Shown: positions 58,423-64,000 of the stretch, one piece after another
Numbering within the stretch: the first letter of the stretch is position 1
Layout: the number at the start of each line of letters is the position of its first letter
Source of the DNA: Streptomyces spinoverrucosus
Lineage (GTDB): Bacteria; Actinomycetota; Actinomycetes; Streptomycetales; Streptomycetaceae
NCBI RefSeq assembly: GCF_006539505.1
Contig: NZ_BJND01000024.1
Location: 1 to 64,000 of the forward strand
Direction of reading: 5' to 3'
DNA: 64,000 nt
The notes under the pieces: generated by a model
What the model saw: the letters and a program-made list of their open reading frames with translations, nothing else
Told to the model about the DNA's origin: nothing
Databases searched by the model: none
Position numbers and translations under genes: made by a program

Positions 58423-58905
58423 TCACCCGTGAAGCACGATGAAACTCGCACGGGCCTTGTCGTCTGATCCCCATTCGTGACTGTCCACCGCAAGGTCCAC
58501 TTGCCGCGATGCACCCAGGGCGACCGTCGTCGCCCGATAGTCCTCACCGTCATTGTCGTTGCTGCTGCAAGAGGCCCCTTCGTAGAGCTTTAGCGTTGCC
58601 GCTACGACAACCTTTTCCTGGTTGTTGAGGAAAATGTCCACTAGCAGCACAGCCCTGGCCTCTTGGCCTGCGCACACCGATCTCCAAGTGGTCACCCAAG
58701 GGCGGTTGTGTGTGCGTACGTCGTCGCTCTTTACGGTTTCGGACCTCCATTCATTTCCGCCCCATATTGAACAGCAGTCGTGCGCGCTGATACTCCCTCT
58801 GATGAGGACAGTGTGAGAGTCCACTGCCGCAGCGGGCTCCGTCATGCCCGCGAATGGGATGGGGGCCAGCAGAGCTACAGCTGCCATAACACGTCCAAGC
58901 TTCAT
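58423..58905 (-). CDS. Small secreted protein, paralogue A
   Basis: 160 aa. A Sec signal peptide (MKLGRVMAAVALLAPIPFAG, cleavage near AAA) is followed by a beta-rich domain with five cysteines in the mature part (SAHDCCSIWGG, RSVCAGQEARA, LYEGASCSSND). It is clearly related to 59870-60373: same leader, the VCAGxEAR motif, the LYEGAxC motif and an acidic end. GC content is lower than in the neighbours. No known family was recognised; both may be horizontally acquired. Confidence 0.75.
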   Translation of the reverse strand: MKLGRVMAAVALLAPIPFAGMTEPAAAVDSHTVLIRGSISAHDCCSIWGGNEWRSETVKSDDVRTHNRPWVTTWRSVCAGQEARAVLLVDIFLNNQEKVVVAATLKLYEGASCSSNDNDGEDYRATTVALGASRQVDLAVDSHEWGSDDKARASFIVLHG

Positions 58906-59262
58906 TGCTGAACCTCTCCGATCTCGCGCTCAGTTCGCTGGACACCGCGTCGGCTCCCCTCGAGCACGCGACTACCGGTCGGGGGTGGGACATGGGGCAT
59001 AGGCTCTCAGCCAGCCATGCATCGGTCCGCCTTCGGTGCCTGACAATGGCACAGCAGACTCTTGCACTCCGCCAAACGTCGATCTTGCTGGGATGGCGAT
59101 CGGGGTCCGGTGGCCTAACCTGGCCTTACGGTGAGGCGTAATAGCATCCGCAATTCCAGACTGCACCCTCTGGCCAAGGGGCGCCACTTACCGGAGAAGC
59201 GCGCATAAAGGACCCAAGGGCCCGGCCCTACCTCCCGCGAGGGGAGACGGGGCCCGGCCTCG
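58906..59262. other. Intergenic region, nothing recognised
   Basis: 357 bp upstream of the secreted gene A. The codon pattern is irregular, with stops in all frames and no hairpins of note. It should hold the promoter of gene A on the minus strand. Confidence 0.4.
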
Positions 59263-59770
59263 TCCGGCCACCTCGTCCGAGCCGGCCAGTTGGTGCCGCT
59301 CGATGGGGACGTCGAGTTCTTCCCGTACGTTCACCCGAACCAGGTGGTGGCCTTGGCGCGCCGCGCGGATCTCCCGGCCCTCCTCGATCGGTACGTCCCG
59401 TTGGGCCCGGACCAGGCCGCACGGCGGCTCGGTGTCCGCAGGGTCGACTTCGACCAGTCAGGCTCGGTTGGGTGTCCCCGGTGGGTTCGGTGGAGGTCGA
59501 CTACAAGCGGCAGGGCGGCGTTACGGTGGTCCCGTTTCTCGGCGGTCGACTTGGCGATGCTCCAGTCGTCCGTCCCTTGGTGGACTGGCGGGCGGTGCAC
59601 ACCGCCCGCGCGGGCCGCCGCTCCCCGCTCGCCGACCTCGCCTCGGTCGTCCCAGGTCAGGACCGGTGTTGCTGGCGGAGGTGGGGCGGGTGGGCCGGGC
59701 AGCGGTGGTGGTGAACTGGCGCCGCCGGCAACCCGACTTCGGTCGGGTCGTCCAGAAGCCGATCGGTTAA
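59263..59770 (+). pseudogene. DNA-binding protein pseudogene with two frameshifts
   Basis: Three consecutive reading frames each carry part of one protein: VPLDGDVEFFPYVHPNQVVA to RRLGVRRVDFD (to about 59458), then WVSPVGSVEVDYKRQGGVTV to LADLASVVPGQD (about 59468-59662), then VLLAEVGRVGRAAVVVNWRR to the stop at 59770. The last segment resembles the HTH of phage or plasmid-type DNA-binding proteins of streptomycetes. Two frameshifts make it non-functional. Confidence 0.65.
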
Positions 59771-59869
59771 CGGATGGTAACCGGCAACGAGTTCTCCTCG
59801 ACTACCCATAACTCGACTGGAGGCGCCTCTGCTTAACCCCTATCGCAATAGGACGCCAGTCGGCGAGCA

Positions 59870-60373
59870 TCACGGCCAGAGACTGTGAGTGAAGGTTATT
59901 TTAGCCCAAGCTTCGTCGCCCGATTGTAGCTCCCTGTTGAACACCCCAATGGTCATTCCCGTCGATCCTCTACCGCCAGGCAGAACCAGACTTTGAGGAT
60001 ATGCCTGCCCATCGAGATCGGTGGTTCGACAGTTTGCCCCTTCATATAGCAGCAAGGTTGGTGTCACCGAAACAGACTCGTTGCTGTTGAGGGTTATCCG
60101 GAAACTCAGTTCGCCCCTGGCCTCACCGCCAGCACACACATTCATCCAGCGGCGTGCAGTCCTACTGTCGTGCTTAAGGGTGACTTGAATCCGATAGGGG
60201 TGATTCGCGACTTGACATCCTCTGTCAAGGAATCCTCCACAGCCTATGGCGCGGAGATTTCCGTGAACAACGACAATGTGCGAGTAAGCCGCCGCGGCGG
60301 GTTCCACCATACCTGCCCACGGAATAGGGGTCAGCAAAATTGCGGCTGCTACGAAATGTCCCGGCTTCATCAC
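59870..60373 (-). CDS. Small secreted protein, paralogue B
   Basis: 167 aa. A Sec signal peptide (PGHFVAAAILLTPIPWAGM, cleavage near AAAA) is followed by a mature domain with five cysteines (RAIGCGGFLDRGCQ, MNVCAGGEARGELSF, LYEGANCRTTD). It shares leader and motifs with 58423-58905 on the same strand, about 1 kb away, so the two arose by duplication. The sequence here is noticeably lower in GC. Function unknown. Confidence 0.75.
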   Translation of the reverse strand: MMKPGHFVAAAILLTPIPWAGMVEPAAAAYSHIVVVHGNLRAIGCGGFLDRGCQVANHPYRIQVTLKHDSRTARRWMNVCAGGEARGELSFRITLNSNESVSVTPTLLLYEGANCRTTDLDGQAYPQSLVLPGGRGSTGMTIGVFNRELQSGDEAWAKITFTHSLWP

Positions 60374-60629
60374 GTAACCTCGCGGATGTTGGAGCCGACC
60401 TTAGGGGGCGTCAAATCGACGTAGCCCACTATCAGGCTCTCCCCGAGGCGGCTTGGGTGCATCTCGGGAGGGCCGCCCAACTGTGATTGCTGTCGGTAAC
60501 CAGCCTGCTGACCTGCCTCATTCGAGGGTCCGGATTTGAGATCCCTTCGGGCCTGGGACACTGCGGTGATGAACAGCATGCGCCGCCCGCTCGGGCACGG
60601 ACCGGTCCCCGTCACCGCCGAACAGGAGT

Positions 60630-61107
60630 CGCCCACGGCTCATCGTCTTCTGCATGGATGAGTTCAGGCCGCTCAACCTGATGCCCCACCCGGGCCGCCA
60701 GTGGGCGGACCGTGGCGGCAACACAAGGACGCCGACCGCGAACCGCGCCGACGGCGGCGGGCGACCTACAACCGCTACGGCGAAGTACGGCACCTGTTCG
60801 CTGCACTCGACCTGGCCAAGGACAAGCTCTATGGCCACATCAAACCGATCAAGCAGCGCACCCAATTACTGGAGTTCTGCCGCTACCTGCGCACCCTCTA
60901 CCCACTGACGGTGCAGATCACGATCGTCTGTGTCTCAATGGGATCGAGACCCAGTTCGCGGCCCTGCGCTCCTTCACCCTCGACGGCACGGATCATGCTG
61001 ACCACAACGAGCAGGGCAGCGTGATCCGCCGCTACATCATCTGGCGAAACCGCCACGCCGACGATCGGGGCCTATGCGCCGTCGTCGACAGGGCGAAGAT
61101 TGCCTGA
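60630..61107 (+). pseudogene. IS630-family transposase, C-terminal part, decayed
   Basis: Segments in different frames give VFCMDEFRPLNLMPHPGRQW, DREPRRRRRATYNRYGEVRH, LFAALDLAKDKLYGHIKPIK, LEFCRYLRTLYPLTVQITIV and, after a jump, LNGIETQFAALRSFTLDGTD and RRYIIWRNRHADDRGL. The second DDE Asp and about 40 residues around it are deleted at about 60930. Frameshifts and the deletion make it inactive. It is in the opposite orientation to the N-terminal IS630 fragment at 58155. Confidence 0.75.
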
Positions 61108-61315
61108 TGCGGCATTAGCAAAACAACGGCCGCCCTAGGAGATGCAAAATCAGGGCGGGGCCGTTGCGGTGACGGCTAGTGACGGGACCCAGCCGCATGT
61201 GGAGGGCACAACAAGGGCACAACGGCTTCGCACAGGTTCAACGGCAACCAACGCCAACAAACGCCATTTCCCCTGGTCAGCGAGGTAGCTTGACAGTCTC
61301 CGCAGATGATGCAGA

Positions 61316-61351
61316 AGAGGGCGGCACCCCCGCACAGGGTTGCCGCCCTCT
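61316..61351 (-). terminator. Terminator after ppdK
   Basis: An 11-bp perfect stem (AGAGGGCGGCA with TGCCGCCCTCT, 14-base loop) lies about 80 bp past the ppdK stop in the 323-bp gap before the IS630 remnant. The rest of the gap (61108-61315) holds short CAAC-rich repeats and no gene. Confidence 0.65.
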
Positions 61352-61430
61352 CCTCGTGGTCCGAAACCGCCGCCGGATCGTGAGGGTCGGGGATCAACGG
61401 CGGTTCCGGGGTCCTGGGGTCAAGCCACGG

Positions 61431-64000
61431 TCAGCGGTGGTCGCTTCCCGCCGACTGTGACGCCGCCCGGCCCGCCTCAAGGCGCGCCACCGGGATCCGG
61501 AACGGTGAGCAGGAGACGTAGTCCAGGCCCACCTCGTGGAAGAAGTGGACGGACTCCGGGTCACCGCCGTGCTCGCCGCAGACGCCGAGCTTCAGGTCGG
61601 GGCGGGTTTCCCGGCCCGCCTTCGCCGCCGCGGCGACCAGCGAGCCCACGCCGTCCTTGTCGATCGTTTCGAACGGTGATACGCCGAAGATGCCCTTTTC
61701 CAAGTACGCCGTGAAGAAGCTCGCCTCCACGTCGTCCCGGCTGAAGCCCCACACTGTCTGCGTGAGGTCGTTCGTGCCGAAGCTGAAGAACTCCGCCGCC
61801 TCCGCGATCTGACCGGCGGTCAGTGCGGCGCGCGGAAGTTCGATCATCGTGCCGATCGCCAGCTTCAGCTCCGTGCCGCTCGCCGCCTCGACCTCCGCGA
61901 TGACCGTGTCGGCCTCCTCGCGGACGATCTCCAGCTCCTGGACCGTGCCGACCAGCGGGATCATGATCTCGGCGCGCGGGTCGCCCTTCGCCGCCTTGCG
62001 CTCGGCCGCGGCCTCGGCGATCGCCCGTACCTGCATCGTGAACAGGCCGGGGATGACCAGGCCGAGGCGTACGCCTCGAAGGCCCAGCATCGGGTTCTGC
62101 TCGTGCAGGCGGTGGACCGCCTGGAGCAGGCGCAGTTCGTTCTCGTGCGGCTCCTGGCGGGACTCCGCCAGGGCCACGCGGACCGACAGCTCGGTGATGT
62201 CGGGGAGGAACTCGTGCAGCGGCGGGTCCAGCAGACGGATCGTCACCGGAAGGCCGTCCATCGCCGAGAACAGCTCCACGAAGTCCTGCTTCTGCAGCGG
62301 GAGCAGCTCCTTCAGGGACTCCTCTCGCTCGGCCTCCGTGTCGGCCAGGATGAGGCGCTCGACCAGCTCACGGCGGTCACCGAGGAACATGTGCTCCGTA
62401 CGGCACAGACCGATGCCCTGCGCGCCGAAGCGACGGGCGCGCAGCGCGTCCTCGGCGTTGTCCGCGTTGGCGCGCACCCGCAGGCGCCGCTTGCGGTCGG
62501 CGAACGCCATGATCCGGTGCACGGCCTCGACCAACTCGTCGGCGTCCTGAGCGCCCGCGTGCATCCGGCCCTCGAAGTACTCCACGACCGGGGACGGGAC
62601 CACCGGCACCTCGCCCAGGTACACCTTGCCCGTCGAGCCGTCGATGGAGATCACGTCGCCCTCCTCGACGACGTGGCCGCCGGGCACCGTCATCCGGCGG
62701 CGCTTGGTGTCGACCTCCAGTTCCTCCGCGCCGCAGACACAGGTCTTGCCCATGCCGCGCGCGACCACGGCCGCGTGGGAGGTCTTGCCGCCGCGTGAGG
62801 TGAGGATGCCCTCCGCCGCGATCATGCCGTCCAGGTCGTCGGGGTTGGTCTCACGGCGGATCAGGATGACCTGCTCGCCGGAGCGCGACCACTTCACCGC
62901 GGTGTACGAGTCGAAGACCGCCTTGCCGACCGCCGCACCCGGCGACGCCGCGATGCCCCGGCCGACCTGCTCGATCTTGGCGCTCTCGTCGAAGCGGGGG
63001 AACATCAGCTGGGCGAGCTGGGCGCCGGTGACGCGCTGCAGGGCCTCGGCCTCGTCGATCAGGCCCTGGTCGACGAGCTGGGTGGCGATACGGAAGGCGG
63101 CGCCCGCGGTGCGCTTGCCGACGCGCGTCTGGAGCATCCACAGCTGACCGCGCTCGATCGTGAACTCGATGTCGCACAGGTCCTTGTAGTGGTTCTCCAG
63201 CGTCTCCATGATCTGCATCAGCTGGTCGTACGACTTCTTGTCGATCCGTTCCAGCTCCGCGAGCGGGACGGTGTTGCGGATGCCCGCCACGACGTCCTCG
63301 CCCTGGGCGTTCTGCAGGTAGTCGCCGTAGACGCCCTGGTGGCCGCTGGCGGGGTCACGCGTGAAGGCCACGCCCGTGCCCGAGTCGGGGCCCAGGTTGC
63401 CGAAGACCATCGAGCAGATGTTCACCGCGGTACCCAGATCCCCGGGGATGCGCTCCTGGCGGCGGTAGAGCTTCGCCCGGTCGCCGTTCCAGGAGTCGAA
63501 GACCGCCTTGATGGCGAGGTCCATCTGCTCGCGCGGGTCCTGCGGGAAGTCCCGGCCGGCCTCCTTCTTGACGATCTTCTTGAAGGAAGTGACGAGCTTC
63601 TTCAGGTCCGCGGCCTCCAGCTCGGTGTCGACCGCGACCTTCTTTGCCTCCTTGGCCTTCTCCAGCGCCTCCTCGAAGAGGTCGCCGTCGACGCCGAGGA
63701 CGGTCTTGCCGAACATCTGGATGAGGCGGCGGTAGGAGTCCCAGGCGAACCGCTCGTCGCCGGCCTGCTTGGCCAGGCCCTGCACGGACTTGTCGGAGAG
63801 GCCGATGTTGAGGACGGTGTCCATCATGCCGGGCATGGAGAACTTGGCACCCGAGCGGACCGACACGAGGAGGGGGTTGTCGGCCTGACCGAGCTTCTTG
63901 CCCATCTTCTGCTCCAGCGCGTCGAGGTGCGCACTCACCTCGTCACGCAGTGCCGCCGGCGCCTCGCCGCTGTCGAGGTAGACCTTGCAGGCCTCGGTGG
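61431..64000 (-). CDS. ppdK: Pyruvate, phosphate dikinase, partial (N-terminus outside the window)
   Basis: At least 856 codons of a protein normally about 900 aa. The N-terminal ATP-grasp part is SVRSGAKFSMPGMMDTVLNI. The phosphohistidine domain has GGKTSHAAVVARGMGKTCVC with the catalytic His. The C-terminal PEP-binding barrel ends with the catalytic Cys in LKLGVCGEHGGDP. The frame is open through base 64000, so internal ATG/GTG codons near 63938 are not the start. It interconverts pyruvate, ATP and phosphate with PEP, AMP and pyrophosphate. Confidence 0.96.
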   Translation of the reverse strand, partial: TEACKVYLDSGEAPAALRDEVSAHLDALEQKMGKKLGQADNPLLVSVRSGAKFSMPGMMDTVLNIGLSDKSVQGLAKQAGDERFAWDSYRRLIQMFGKTVLGVDGDLFEEALEKAKEAKKVAVDTELEAADLKKLVTSFKKIVKKEAGRDFPQDPREQMDLAIKAVFDSWNGDRAKLYRRQERIPGDLGTAVNICSMVFGNLGPDSGTGVAFTRDPASGHQGVYGDYLQNAQGEDVVAGIRNTVPLAELERIDKKSYDQLMQIMETLENHYKDLCDIEFTIERGQLWMLQTRVGKRTAGAAFRIATQLVDQGLIDEAEALQRVTGAQLAQLMFPRFDESAKIEQVGRGIAASPGAAVGKAVFDSYTAVKWSRSGEQVILIRRETNPDDLDGMIAAEGILTSRGGKTSHAAVVARGMGKTCVCGAEELEVDTKRRRMTVPGGHVVEEGDVISIDGSTGKVYLGEVPVVPSPVVEYFEGRMHAGAQDADELVEAVHRIMAFADRKRRLRVRANADNAEDALRARRFGAQGIGLCRTEHMFLGDRRELVERLILADTEAEREESLKELLPLQKQDFVELFSAMDGLPVTIRLLDPPLHEFLPDITELSVRVALAESRQEPHENELRLLQAVHRLHEQNPMLGLRGVRLGLVIPGLFTMQVRAIAEAAAERKAAKGDPRAEIMIPLVGTVQELEIVREEADTVIAEVEAASGTELKLAIGTMIELPRAALTAGQIAEAAEFFSFGTNDLTQTVWGFSRDDVEASFFTAYLEKGIFGVSPFETIDKDGVGSLVAAAAKAGRETRPDLKLGVCGEHGGDPESVHFFHEVGLDYVSCSPFRIPVARLEAGRAASQSAGSDHR

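Noticed and set aside
60654..61107. Three short plus-strand frames as separate genes
   Set aside because: Each carries a different slice of one IS630 transposase, so they are frames of a single decayed pseudogene.
57741..61430. Integrative element with tRNA attachment site
   Set aside because: I looked for a tRNA gene or repeated attachment sequence at either side and for an integrase and found none, so only decayed IS and gene fragments can be claimed.

Overview
The window is chromosomal DNA from a Streptomyces or close relative. Supporting this are very high GC with GC-rich third codon positions, many GTG starts, Tat and Sec secreted proteins, a class F sortase, an HrdA-type group 2 sigma factor beside dnaG, and a gene order (kinase, ABC pair, sigma factor, dnaG, dgt, nasA, metalloprotease, nirBD, ppdK) that I recall from the hrdA-dnaG region of S. 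coelicolor. No CRISPR array or rRNA was seen. Both window edges cut genes: a tRNA-Asn copy on the left and pyruvate phosphate dikinase on the right.

1-24.8 kb is mostly conserved core: two tRNA-Asn copies, a YtxH protein, an FGGY kinase, a heterodimeric ABC exporter, hrdA, dnaG, an NAD(P)H/FAD oxidoreductase, dgt, a sirohydrochlorin chelatase, nasA, a thermolysin-type protease and a sortase pair. A large secreted toxin (ALF repeats, coiled coil, Hint pretoxin, barnase-like tip) with a barstar immunity gene sits between dnaG and hrdA. 24.8-35.1 kb holds an HxlR regulator divergent from an imine-reductase-like gene, the nitrite reductase genes nirB and nirD with an FAD partner, a carbonic anhydrase/SulP pair and a two-component system. 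nasA, nirBD and the siroheme chelatase together make a nitrate assimilation route, with GlnR-like half-sites upstream of nasA and of the nir genes.

35.1-46 kb is accessory. An IS200/IS605-type tnpB element occupies a DNA-alkylation-repeat gene and its middle is lost. A CmtR-like regulator and a CDF transporter form a metal-efflux pair. Secreted hydrolase and beta-propeller genes, an F420-type enzyme, a GNAT and a NUDIX hydrolase follow.

The main discovery is a complete Tn3-family transposon of about 7.03 kb (46163-53192) with perfect 45-bp terminal inverted repeats, a 1078-aa transposase, a serine resolvase with an N-terminal Cys/His module and a res-like repeat region. Its cargo is a cyanate-degradation unit: a TetR regulator with two matching operators, a DUF1348 NTF2-like protein, a beta-carbonic anhydrase (cynT-like) and cyanase (cynS). 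It splits a 445-codon HTH/TPR regulator gene. Removing the element and one AGAG copy restores that reading frame exactly. The regulator faces a 23-bp perfect palindrome and a set of small genes, several proline-rich or with CxxC motifs.

56.1-61.4 kb holds a long imperfect inverted repeat, a galU-type gene, two paralogous small secreted proteins, fragments of IS630 transposases in opposite orientations and a frameshifted DNA-binding pseudogene. It looks like decayed mobile DNA ending at ppdK.
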